Assembly (NCBI RefSeq): GCF_012843435.1
Contig: NZ_JABAFC010000002.1
Location: 1 to 64,000 of the forward strand
From: Psychrobacillus sp. BL-248-WT-3
GTDB lineage: Bacteria > Bacillota > Bacilli > Bacillales_A > Planococcaceae
Reading direction: 5' to 3'
Length of the DNA: 64,000 bases
A program made the position numbers and the translations under genes. The notes under the pieces are model-generated. The model was not told the DNA's origin. It saw only the letters and a list, made by a program, of their open reading frames with translations, and searched no databases. Numbering within the stretch: position 1 is the stretch's first letter; each line of letters opens with the position of its first letter. Below, piece by piece: positions 46,315-53,973 of this stretch.

Positions 46315-47088
46315 ATGATAAAAACAGTTAAAGGGAAAATAATTACAGGAACAGTGGCTGTTACATTACTTGTTGGAGCGGGATCTGCATTTGGGGCATC
46401 TAATGCTGGTGAAATGCTACAAAACTGGTTTAATACTCAATTTGGTGCAGCTACCGAGGAGTTTGATGAAACCGTTGGTGGATATCAAGACGATAAAACA
46501 TTAGTAGCATCAACTCAGTACGGGGCTTTAGAGGCGAAAGCTACCAATAAGATTGGTGAATCTCAAGAAGACTCTACTGCAGGTGCTGCTTCTAAGATTG
46601 ATAAAGACTTGCAGGAGCATAAGGCAGCGTTAGAGGCGAAAAAAGTAGAGCTTACTAATTACACTAATGCAGAGTTCACTAAAATTTATGAGATAGAAAA
46701 AGAGAATATACGTCTTCTCTGGTTAGAGGCAAATCGAAAAGCAGAAAGAGATATGGAGGCACATACGATAGCCGAAGGATCTACTGCTTTAGATGCATTA
46801 AATGCTGAATTAGAAGCTGCAACAACAGCAGCGCTTTCTGAGCTAGAAGCAGCGATAGAAGCTTCCAAGTCAGGTCTTCAGGCTACCATTGACAATCATG
46901 TGGATACTAAAACGGATGATTTGAAAGGAAAAATAGATAAGGAATTAGCAGACTTTACGCTTTGGACACAAATGATGACTAACTTCATGATTCAGACCCA
47001 AACAGATGCAATAGAAGCAGCTGCCAAAGATTTAGAGACAGCAGCGTTAACTTCTATGCAGGACTTAGTAAATGGGATAAATGAATAG
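46315..47088 (+). CDS. Secreted coiled-coil protein, NWF cluster gene B
   Basis: About 257 residues from ATG 46315, 9 bases after AAAGGGG. Cleavable signal peptide (MIKTVKGKIITGTVAVTLLVGAGSAFGA, cleavage near residue 28), then GEMLQNWFNTQFG carrying the shared NWF motif. The rest is a long Ala/Glu/Lys-rich helix (EHKAALEAKKVELTNYTN, LEAATTAALSELEAAIEASK), expected to be a coiled coil. No wall-anchor motif. Function unknown; a fibre, adhesin stalk or wall-associated spacer would fit the composition. Confidence 0.78.
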   Translation: MIKTVKGKIITGTVAVTLLVGAGSAFGASNAGEMLQNWFNTQFGAATEEFDETVGGYQDDKTLVASTQYGALEAKATNKIGESQEDSTAGAASKIDKDLQEHKAALEAKKVELTNYTNAEFTKIYEIEKENIRLLWLEANRKAERDMEAHTIAEGSTALDALNAELEAATTAALSELEAAIEASKSGLQATIDNHVDTKTDDLKGKIDKELADFTLWTQMMTNFMIQTQTDAIEAAAKDLETAALTSMQDLVNGINE

Positions 47089-47145
47089 GAACTCGGTAAG
47101 GTTACCAGTTTAGGGATGATTACACCTTAAGATGGAGGATGTGAA

Positions 47146-48087
47146 ATGAAGAGATATTCTAAATATGTTCAAAAATATAAGGTGGTTCTCCTTGTCTTTC
47201 TTATCCTGTTTGCTATGGCGATAGGGGGGGGTATTAGAACTGCTTTAGCTGATCAAGACATTGCACTTATGATGAGTAATTGGTTTAACAAGAAGAAAGA
47301 AGCTTCCGTAGCAGATATAGAACAAGCGATTACAAAGGAAAAACAAATTCTTTTAGATGACCTTGAAGCTTCTTTATCTAGCGAAATGCAGAAAGCGGCA
47401 GACCAATTAGTGTCGTTTGCTAATCTTGAAAAGCAAAATAGAATAGTATCTCTAAACGAGTATGCTGAGTCCTTAAAGTCTCAGATGAAAATAGACAACT
47501 CTGAACAGGAGAAAGTTATCCGGAATAACCTAGATGCTATTATTGCACACGCAAAGGCTCAAATGAATGGACAAGCTAATGAACTAACATTACTGCCAAT
47601 TCCTCCTGTAACGGAGGAAATAGAGAAAGAAGCTCCTAACGTTCCATTAGAGAATGAAGAAGAGCAAGGAAAAGGGGAACCAGAAGAGCGTCCTAATAAT
47701 ACAGATCAGGAAGGAGAAAAGAAAACAACCCCTAAAGATGATAAGGAGAATACAGTCGATCCGGTAGTAGGAGCTGATCAACCAAAGGTAGTTGATATCT
47801 ATTCCATTACAGACTGGTTTAACCCACCTAATATACAAGGTGTTCTTGTGGAAGAGGTTGAAATCCCAAATGGCGTATTTTCAATTAATAATTCATTTTC
47901 CGATATATTAATGAATCCTCAAGCCGCAGATTCTATGAGAAGTATACTTCGGGGAATTGAAAAGCACCCACAATTCGCTGAAATCCAATATAAGTCAATA
48001 GATGAAATGTCTCGAATATGCCCTGCTTTGTTTAACGAAACCATTTTATATATGCTTAACAAATCGCTTGTTCAAATAAAAATATAA
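47146..48087 (+). CDS. Secreted coiled-coil protein with C-terminal helical domain, NWF cluster gene C
   Basis: 313 residues. Basic head and signal/anchor helix (YKVVLLVFLILFAMAIGGGI), cleavage perhaps after TALA; then DIALMMSNWFNKKKE with the NWF motif, a coiled coil (residues 55-140), a Pro/Glu/Lys/Asn-rich linker (PLENEEEQGKGEPEERPNN) and a C-terminal domain of about 95 residues that opens with a related ITDWFNPP motif and ends with short helices (SFSDILMNPQAADSMRSILRG). AGGATGTGAA lies before ATG. It is the most complete member and could be the anchoring or binding partner of A and B. Confidence 0.78.
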   Translation: MKRYSKYVQKYKVVLLVFLILFAMAIGGGIRTALADQDIALMMSNWFNKKKEASVADIEQAITKEKQILLDDLEASLSSEMQKAADQLVSFANLEKQNRIVSLNEYAESLKSQMKIDNSEQEKVIRNNLDAIIAHAKAQMNGQANELTLLPIPPVTEEIEKEAPNVPLENEEEQGKGEPEERPNNTDQEGEKKTTPKDDKENTVDPVVGADQPKVVDIYSITDWFNPPNIQGVLVEEVEIPNGVFSINNSFSDILMNPQAADSMRSILRGIEKHPQFAEIQYKSIDEMSRICPALFNETILYMLNKSLVQIKI

Positions 48088-48095
48088 TAAAAAAA

Positions 48096-48155
48096 TTACG
48101 AGTGTTAGGTTAATCAGCAATTAGAATTGTTGATTAACCTGGCACTCGTTTCTTT
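48096..48155 (+). terminator. Terminator of the NWF cluster
   Basis: ACGAGTGTTAGGTTAATCA and TGATTAACCTGGCACTCGT pair with one bulge and are followed by TTTCTTT. Confidence 0.85.
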
Positions 48156-48244
48156 ATAGCGTAAATTAATTTACCCTATAAAAATATAATATTGCTTTTT
48201 AAAGTAATTTAAATTACTATTAAAAGTAATTGAGGGGGGATAAT

Positions 48245-49282
48245 GTGGAAGAAATAAGATTAAATGTTGCTTTACTTCGAAGAAAGGTGCCAAACCTAAC
48301 GACTGCAGCTAAATCTATTGGAATACGTCCTGCTACAGTTTCTAACTTATGCACTGGGAAAATCGATTTAGGAAAAGCAGAGGTAAAGACTCTTGTTGGT
48401 TTAGCTTCCTTGGCAAATTGCACGGTAGATGAATTAATCATTAGGGGGGAGAAAAAAGACATGATTGAAACTCAAATTAAAGCATTGGACTTTTTTGCGC
48501 CATTAGTAAAAGGAGGCACAACGGGCTTGGTTGCTAGACCTGGAATGGGACAGCTAGTAATACTAGCCGAGCTCATGCATCGTTTTAAAGAAAGTGGTTT
48601 TACTTCCGTGTTTTTATTGCCAAAAGAAGAGCATAGTGAATTAGAGGGGACCACGGAGTTAGCTGATATTGTAACTACTTCTATAGAGGAAGCCTATCAA
48701 AAGCTCGCACACATATCTGGGGAAGCAGTTTTTATTACTGATAGAAGCTATATTATTTCGGGGGAACTATTAGATTTGCAGGAAAAAATTCTTTCGGACA
48801 ATATAGAGGGTATTACAACTATTTTAGTCGACTTATCAGGAGATGTAGTGGATGAAGAAATGCCATTTGGACCATTAGAAACGGTTTGGCAGTTAGATGC
48901 AGACCTTGCAACTCGTCATATGTATCCAGCTATTCATCCCATTTATTCGACGTCATCGATAATGGAGGGAACGGATGTGGACCAACGTCATTTTGGTTTA
49001 AGACAACGCGCCCAAAAGCTACTACGACGTTATAGAGAATTACGTTCTATTGTAATGGTACATGGGATTCAAAAGCTTCCGGAAGGGGAGCAAACAACCT
49101 ATGATCGTGGAGAGAGGTTAGAGGCATATTTGACGCAGCCATTCTATGTTGCGGAAAAATTCACTGGTCCAGGAGAAGTTGTTTCTATAGAACAAACGTT
49201 GAATGATGTGGAAGCAATTCTAGAAGGAAAACAAGATCAGGAAAGTGTAGAGAAGTTAAAGTTTATTGGGTGCTTGAGCTAA
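48245..49282 (+). CDS. XRE helix-turn-helix protein fused to a degenerate F1-ATPase beta-like domain
   Basis: 345 residues from GTG 48245, 5 bases after AGGGGGG. Residues 1-68 are an Xre-type HTH (TTAAKSIGIRPATVSNLCTGKI). Residues 75-345 follow the nucleotide and C-terminal domains of F1-ATPase subunit beta: ETQIKALDFFAPLVKGG aligns with ETGIKVIDLLAPY.KGG; GLVARPGMGQLV replaces GLFGGAGVGKTV; then MYPAIHPIYSTSSIM, LLRRYRELRSIVMVHGIQKL and [14 protein letters not shown]-like AYLTQPFYVAEKFTGPGEVVS. The P-loop Lys and Thr and the GERTREG catalytic loop are gone, so ATP hydrolysis is unlikely; the adenine-side tyrosine (Y227) is kept. The beta-barrel domain is replaced by the HTH. Probably a DNA-binding sensor; the function is unknown. 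Confidence 0.8.
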   Translation: MEEIRLNVALLRRKVPNLTTAAKSIGIRPATVSNLCTGKIDLGKAEVKTLVGLASLANCTVDELIIRGEKKDMIETQIKALDFFAPLVKGGTTGLVARPGMGQLVILAELMHRFKESGFTSVFLLPKEEHSELEGTTELADIVTTSIEEAYQKLAHISGEAVFITDRSYIISGELLDLQEKILSDNIEGITTILVDLSGDVVDEEMPFGPLETVWQLDADLATRHMYPAIHPIYSTSSIMEGTDVDQRHFGLRQRAQKLLRRYRELRSIVMVHGIQKLPEGEQTTYDRGERLEAYLTQPFYVAEKFTGPGEVVSIEQTLNDVEAILEGKQDQESVEKLKFIGCLS

Positions 49283-49298
49283 ATAAAAATAGGTGAGA

Positions 49299-49333
49299 GA
49301 TGTAAATGATATAGTCATTTGCATCTTTTTTTA
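49299..49333 (+). terminator. Terminator after the HTH/F1-beta fusion gene
   Basis: GATGTAAATGA and TCATTTGCATC with a TATAG loop, followed by TTTTTTTA. Confidence 0.85.
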
Positions 49334-49448
49334 TTTGGGTGGTTAATCGTCGGTCTAAACCAAGCGTTAGCTTATTTGTTTAAGAACAGGAATTCAGGGA
49401 AAAACTACAAATAAAAAAATATATTTGTTCAAGGGAAAGGAGGACGCC

Positions 49449-49934
49449 ATGACTACTTTAAAAAGTAATGCACCTACCAAAGAAAATCAAAAACGTTATT
49501 CCAAAAAGAATATGTGGACTGGAATACTGTTTGGATTAGGAGTCGTTGCCTTTATAGATGAAGTGGTTTTCCATCAAATCTTACATTGGCATCATTTCTA
49601 TGATAAATCCACAACAGATATTGGCTTAGTTTCCGATGGATTATTCCATGCATTTAGCTTCTTTGCTACTGTGGGCTCGGCTTTTTTAATGGCAGATCTT
49701 CATCGACGCCAGGCTTTTTGGCCAAAAAGATGGCTAGGAGGCATCTTTTTAGGAGCCGGAGTTTTTCAGCTATATGATGGTACGATCCAGCATAAGCTAA
49801 TGGGTTTACATCAAATTCGTTATAATGTCGATATTCTCCCGTATGACTTAGTTTGGAACATAACTGCAATTTTAATGATTATCGTTGGTTTAGTTCTATT
49901 AAAACAAACGAGTACTAAGAGTGGAGGTGATTAG
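49449..49934 (+). CDS. DUF2243 membrane protein
   Basis: 161 residues, four helices. GILFGLGVVAFIDEVVFHQILHWHHFYD carries the conserved Asp/Glu/His set of DUF2243, with further histidines in SDGLFHAFSF and QLYDGTIQHKLMGLHQIR, which suggests metal or heme binding in the membrane. AAAGGAGG 5 bases before ATG 49449. It lies two bases before the ctaG-like gene; the two families are often neighbours. Confidence 0.85.
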   Translation: MTTLKSNAPTKENQKRYSKKNMWTGILFGLGVVAFIDEVVFHQILHWHHFYDKSTTDIGLVSDGLFHAFSFFATVGSAFLMADLHRRQAFWPKRWLGGIFLGAGVFQLYDGTIQHKLMGLHQIRYNVDILPYDLVWNITAILMIIVGLVLLKQTSTKSGGD

Positions 49935-49936
49935 GA

Positions 49937-50755
49937 TTGCATCATCACCAACAAGAAAGTGGTTTAAATATCGATATTGCTCAAATACTACTAGGTGCTC
50001 CATTTATAATCATGCTTTTTTTATATTTACTAGCCGTATATATGTCTAATAAAAGTAAACGAAAGTGGCCAAAATATAGAACGCTATTATGGGGAGTAGG
50101 AATTGTTTTAGCAATTATATCTGTATCGGGTCCCCTCGCACAGCAAGCACATACAGACTTTGTAGCTCACATGGTTGGTCATTTGTTTTTAGGGATGCTA
50201 GCACCGTTGCTTTTAGCTTTAGCGGCACCAATGACACTATTTCTTAGGGCTTTGCCGGTCAAAACTTCGCGAAGTATTACTAGAATACTTCGAACTAGAT
50301 TTATTCACTTTTTTCAAAACCCAATCGTTGCATCTATATTAAATGTCGGTGGACTTTGGTTGTTATATACCACACCTTTATTTGAAATGATGCATGAGAA
50401 TAGTTTGATTTATATCTTCATTCATATACACATTTTTCTAGCCGGCTACCTTTTTACAATCTCCATTATATATATTGACCCAACACCTCATAGAAAGAGT
50501 TATATATATAGATCAGTGGTTTTTTTATTTGCTCTAGCGGGTCATGCCATCCTTTCCAAATATATTTATGCAAACCCTCCAATTGGTATTTCGAAAACAG
50601 AAGCAGAAATGGGAGGGATGATTATGTATTACGGTGGGGACGCTATTGAGATAGGATTAATTATTATTCTTTTTTACCAATGGTTCAAACAAACCGGTCC
50701 TAAAGCTGAGATTATTAATCCTACACCTATCAATAGAAAAGAGGAGCTTATATGA
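49937..50755 (+). CDS. ctaG: Cytochrome c oxidase assembly factor CtaG (caa3 type)
   Basis: 272 residues, seven helices. Needed for forming active caa3-type cytochrome oxidase in B. subtilis, probably for copper delivery. Conserved histidine-rich segments: SGPLAQQAHTDFVAHMVGHLFLGMLAPLLLAL, IHIHIFLAGYLFTISI and ALAGHAILSKYIY. TTG start behind GGAGGTGATTAGGA. No oxidase subunit genes are in the window. The stop overlaps the next small gene (ATGA). Confidence 0.9.
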   Translation: MHHHQQESGLNIDIAQILLGAPFIIMLFLYLLAVYMSNKSKRKWPKYRTLLWGVGIVLAIISVSGPLAQQAHTDFVAHMVGHLFLGMLAPLLLALAAPMTLFLRALPVKTSRSITRILRTRFIHFFQNPIVASILNVGGLWLLYTTPLFEMMHENSLIYIFIHIHIFLAGYLFTISIIYIDPTPHRKSYIYRSVVFLFALAGHAILSKYIYANPPIGISKTEAEMGGMIMYYGGDAIEIGLIIILFYQWFKQTGPKAEIINPTPINRKEELI

Positions 50756-50907
50756 AGGAGAATAATGCAAAATATACGGTTGCAGGCACTAATATTGAGG
50801 AAGTTAAAAGGCAAAATGCTAATTCTGGGTTAACTTATAATGAGTTAAACGAATTGATAGCTAAACAGTTAAAGGATGAGGAAATAAATAGTCAAAAATC
50901 AACTTAA
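50752..50907 (+). CDS. Probable gamma-type small acid-soluble spore protein (51 aa)
   Basis: MKENNAKYTVAGTNIEEVKRQNANSG carries the gamma-SASP core (TN-x3-V-x2-QN-x2-S), then NELNELIAKQLKDEEINSQKST. Gamma SASPs store amino acids in the spore and are degraded at germination. Here only one core copy is present, where SspE has two. It overlaps the ctaG-like stop and has GAGGAG about six bases before the ATG. The assignment rests on the short motif. Confidence 0.6.
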   Translation: MKENNAKYTVAGTNIEEVKRQNANSGLTYNELNELIAKQLKDEEINSQKST

Positions 50908-50929
50908 AAGAAAGGACTGTGGTTTTGAA

Positions 50930-51370
50930 ATGTATTTCAAAGCATTTCTCATTAAGTTTATTATGACAACAGCCGTCATTTGGATCGTACTAGGTTATTA
51001 TGGGGTAGAATTATTAAATATTTTTATTACAAGTATTGCTTTAACTGTTTTAGGCTTTGTAGGTGATATCTTTTTAATGCCAAAGATCGGTAATATGCTT
51101 GCAACCTTTGGTGATTTCATACTGGCACTTGCAGTAGTTTGGCTAATAGGTATTTACTTATTCGACCCTTCCGTTCCTGCAGGAAGAGCAGCATTTATTA
51201 TTTCTCTTATATTGATAATCGGAGAAATGTACTTGCATCAATATATAAAATTGCATATTTTCGAACCAAGAGTAACAAATCCAAGCGATAAAGCAGGTTA
51301 TTATCAAAGAACGGATACACAATTGGAATTTGCAAAAGCATTTAGTAAAGAGGATTTTAAGAAAAAATAA
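50930..51370 (+). CDS. DUF2512 membrane protein (YndM-like)
   Basis: 146 residues, four helices (LIKFIMTTAVIWIVLGYYG, ITSIALTVLGFVGDIFLMPKIGN, FILALAVVWLIGIYLF, IISLILIIGEMYLHQYI). The FVGDIFLMPKIGNMLATFGDF stretch is characteristic of DUF2512. Function unknown; common in spore formers. AAAGGACTG lies before ATG. Confidence 0.87.
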   Translation: MYFKAFLIKFIMTTAVIWIVLGYYGVELLNIFITSIALTVLGFVGDIFLMPKIGNMLATFGDFILALAVVWLIGIYLFDPSVPAGRAAFIISLILIIGEMYLHQYIKLHIFEPRVTNPSDKAGYYQRTDTQLEFAKAFSKEDFKKK

Positions 51371-51430
51371 AAAATGTATATTTTATCGTTTATAGCCCAT
51401 TCTAATACGGTAGAAGGGGGGTAAAACAAA

Positions 51431-51640
51431 ATGTCAAACAACAACAACAACCGTAATAACATCAACCGCAACAACAACAACAATAATAACAACAACGAAT
51501 TCGGTGAAGAGTTCAACTTTGAAAACCTAAACAACAACAATAACAACAACAATGACAGAAATAACCGTAACAACAACCGCAATAACAATAATAACAACAA
51601 TAACAATAACAACAACAACGATAATAACAATAACCTGTAG
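51431..51640 (+). CDS. Poly-asparagine protein (69 aa)
   Basis: About 65% Asn with Arg and Asp, broken once by EFGEEFNFENL. Real gene: GGGGGGT about 8 bases before ATG, and a strong terminator right after. Encoded by AAC/AAT mixtures, so it is not a simple base repeat but is open to slippage. Low-complexity Asn-rich proteins occur among Bacillus spore-coat and exosporium proteins; a spore role is a guess. Confidence 0.75.
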   Translation: MSNNNNNRNNINRNNNNNNNNNEFGEEFNFENLNNNNNNNNDRNNRNNNRNNNNNNNNNNNNNDNNNNL

Positions 51641-51651
51641 TTTTTAGGTTA

Positions 51652-51690
51652 AAAAGGCAACTTTACCTTCCTGGTAAAGTTGCCTTTTGT
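51652..51690 (+). terminator. Terminator after the poly-Asn gene
   Basis: AAAAGGCAACTTTACC and GGTAAAGTTGCCTTTT around TTCCT; perfect 16-bp stem. Confidence 0.92.
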
Positions 51691-51742
51691 TTAAAAAACA
51701 AAATAAGTGGTACCTATAGGTTAAGAAACGGGGGAATGGAAT

Positions 51743-53182
51743 GTGGTAAACAAGTTAAAGGAGTTAGAAGTAGAAAAAGCATATGTTACTTTTATGTTCC
51801 CATTCGCCTTTCATGAAAATCAGAGACAAAAAATGATGGAAACGCTAGAAAGGCATCATTTTAAATTTTTTAATTTAAAAAACAAAGCACTTCAAGCTGG
51901 TTATTATGGAAAAGGAGTAAAAGTTCGACATGAACAACTAAGTCAATTTTTTTTACCTTATATAGAAGATAAACTATTCCCCCAAACCACCAAAAATAGG
52001 GGGTTTTTAAGATATTCAAAAGAAATAAATGAGGAATTCACATGGGAACTTAAAGAACAAAAAAGTAATTTTCTTATTAATAGCGTAGACATCACGCTAT
52101 GCCCCTTTGGAATTGGGGTTATAACAATCCGTACGTTAAAGGAAGGGCAAGAAAATTTGTCAGAGTTCCTGCACTTTATTTCTCACTTTAGAGTATTAGA
52201 ACCTAAGCTGGAAGAGGAACAGGGAGTTAGTATATATAATGATTCCTATAAGTTTGAAACAACAAACCAACTAGTCTTAGATTACTTATGCCCGTCAGTT
52301 AAGCCATTTATTATAAGGAATGAACATTTAGAAGGATATTATGGTAGTCTTCCTTTTTTTGAAGATGCAAGAATGCTTTCTTCCGTTTTTCTCGTAGTAA
52401 AGGAAGATCAAGAAATTTTATCGGAACATCTGTATCGGGTTGCACAGGTTGATGGTAAAATGGACGGAAATCCATATATATCTAGCACTAACCCTGAGTA
52501 CATCGAGCAATTTGTAGAGAAACGATTACATAATCGATGGGCTCCATTTACATATACTATTACCTCTGAGAATGTTCAGGCAACTGTTACAAAAATAGAC
52601 GAGAAAGCTTCACCAAATAGCATCTCTGATTTTATGGGAACGATGTATTATAACTTATTGTTGCATTACTACTATAAGATAATGCTATTAAAACTCTCAT
52701 TTGAGCATAGTGAGGTAAGCTGGTCCAAGGACAAAGAGTACGTGAGAGAGCTTATGGAGCTTATTTCTAAATTTTATTCAAGATACTACTTTGGTCAGGT
52801 TTCTCCAAGGCAAGAAGGGAAGGAGCTTACCCATTTACTTCGAGAGGCATTTAATCTAAACCATCTCTTTATTGAAGTAAAAAAGACATTGGATGATTTG
52901 TATCGTGCTCAAGATAACCAAACAAGCACTCGTCATAACATGCTTTTGTTTATGCTGACAGTCTATACGACCATTTCCGGTATCTATGGGATGAACTTGG
53001 TAATAGAGGATTGGAAGGGATTCACGGACTGGTCTAAGGTACCTGGATACTCATTCTTTGAATGGATATCCCTTGTTACTGCACTAAGTGGAATTGGATT
53101 GGCTATTGCGCTACTTGTAAGTACAGGCGGCAAAGGGTTGGCGAATAGATATAGAAAGTGGAAAAGAGAACGTACAGATTGA
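51743..53182 (+). CDS. CorA-like membrane protein with YGMN motif and divergent N-terminal domain
   Basis: 479 residues. The C-terminal two helices with ISGIYGMNLVIEDW between them (about residue 415) match the pore signature of CorA Mg2+ channels (YGMNF). The 400-residue cytosolic part is larger than and unlike normal CorA and lacks recognisable motifs. The tail KWKRERTD is basic, as in CorA. Probably an ion channel subfamily. GTG start behind GGGGGAATGG. Its TGA overlaps the left inverted repeat of the IS remnant, so the true end may once have lain further on. Confidence 0.65.
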   Translation: MVNKLKELEVEKAYVTFMFPFAFHENQRQKMMETLERHHFKFFNLKNKALQAGYYGKGVKVRHEQLSQFFLPYIEDKLFPQTTKNRGFLRYSKEINEEFTWELKEQKSNFLINSVDITLCPFGIGVITIRTLKEGQENLSEFLHFISHFRVLEPKLEEEQGVSIYNDSYKFETTNQLVLDYLCPSVKPFIIRNEHLEGYYGSLPFFEDARMLSSVFLVVKEDQEILSEHLYRVAQVDGKMDGNPYISSTNPEYIEQFVEKRLHNRWAPFTYTITSENVQATVTKIDEKASPNSISDFMGTMYYNLLLHYYYKIMLLKLSFEHSEVSWSKDKEYVRELMELISKFYSRYYFGQVSPRQEGKELTHLLREAFNLNHLFIEVKKTLDDLYRAQDNQTSTRHNMLLFMLTVYTTISGIYGMNLVIEDWKGFTDWSKVPGYSFFEWISLVTALSGIGLAIALLVSTGGKGLANRYRKWKRERTD

Positions 53183-53308
53183 TCCCCTATTAGGGGATTT
53201 CAGAGTGTAGACAAAAGGGTTGGAAATCGAAACGATTTCCAACCCTTTTGCTATTATCACAGTTTACAATCTGGAAAAGAGCAAATTCAGCTCTCGATTT
53301 TGTTTATT

Positions 53309-53513
53309 TTACGCCATTTTTGGCGTTTTCCAGGTCCAACTGGCCAACTTCTTAAAATTTAAGGCAGCAAAAGTTAGCAACGCCTGCATGGACAAATTTT
53401 TTAAGACCCTTTAAGGTTGTCCATCGCATACCATGCTTTTCTTTGGCATCGACAAAGCCACGCTCGATCGTCTCTTTACGCTTCCCGTAAATTTCTTTCA
53501 TTTCATAGTTATG
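53309..53513 (-). pseudogene. IS1182-family transposase, C-terminal fragment (frameshifted)
   Basis: Minus strand: HNYEMKEIYGKRKETIERGF, VDAKEKHGMRWTTLKGLKK, then after a one-base shift in the A/T run near 53398, LSMQALLTFAALNFKKLASW and TWKTPKMA. IERxFxDAKEKHGMR and the NxKKLAxW-W end are hallmarks of IS1182 transposases. The rest is missing or moved. Confidence 0.8.
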
Positions 53514-53543
53514 ACTTCATTGGTTTGATTTTTCGTCATCATA

Positions 53544-53633
53544 TCGCAGAGTAAGAATAAACAAAAGATGATTCAACGTCATATCTGGCAAGACTATTTG
53601 GATGTAGCTGAGGACTTATCATTCATTTTATAG
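53544..53633 (+). pseudogene. IS1182-family transposase, inner fragment in opposite orientation
   Basis: Plus strand: SQSKNKQKMIQRHIWQDYLDVAEDLSF. In intact IS1182 transposases this block (SKN-x-K...RHIW) comes directly before the EIYGKRKETIER block, which is here on the other strand. The segment between the left repeat and about 53540 has therefore been inverted. Confidence 0.7.
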
Positions 53634-53641
53634 AAGGCACC

Positions 53642-53768
53642 GTTGATTGGAGCGAAGAACGGCGACTCCTGCGGGAACAGCGCGAGCTGAAGACCCTGGA
53701 CTGAGCGCAGCGAGGGAAGCGGCTGAAGCCGTGCCCGCGGAAAGCGTCCGTTCGTAGCGGAAATCAAC
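53642..53768. repeat. GC-rich hairpin repeat, copy 3
   Basis: GTTGATTGGAGCG at the left and GCGGAAATCAAC at the right, with GGCGACTCC and GGAAAGCGTCC inside, the reverse complement of the blocks in copies 1 and 2. Located inside the IS remnant. A minor reading frame of 64 codons crossing it is not credible. Confidence 0.8.
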
Positions 53769-53973
53769 TCTCCCTCGCGTTATTTCTATTTTAAAAGAAA
53801 AAAGACTGTAGGCAAACTCCATATTTTTTGGAGTTTGTCTACAGTCTGTAATCCCCTAGTAGGGGATTTTTTTGTATAAGAAGATAATGTTACATTGTCT
53901 ACTTTATGTTGATAAAGTGCTAGATTATAGGATAATAATAGTTACAAGATAAAAGAAAAAATGGGGTAACGTT

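Larger units (their letters stand above)
53181..53867. mobile_element. Decayed IS1182-family insertion sequence
   Basis: Bounded by imperfect 34-bp inverted repeats (three mismatches): ATCCCCTATTAGGGGATT ... TGTAGACAAA at 53181-53215 and TTTGTCTACA ... AATCCCCTAGTAGGGGAT at 53834-53867. Inside lie two transposase fragments in opposite orientation (53309-53513 minus, 53544-53633 plus), a 17-bp perfect stem (AAAGGGTTGGAAATCG and its inverse, 53214-53251) and one GC-rich hairpin repeat. Much shorter than an intact element of about 1.7 kb, so non-functional. Confidence 0.8.

Noticed and set aside
51304-51630. Leu-rich minus-strand frame opposite the poly-Asn gene
   Set aside because: It is the reverse reading of AAC/AAT codons and has no ribosome site or context.
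53628-53822. 64-codon minus-strand frame across the GC-rich repeat
   Set aside because: It lies in a structured repeat inside an IS remnant and has no ribosome site.
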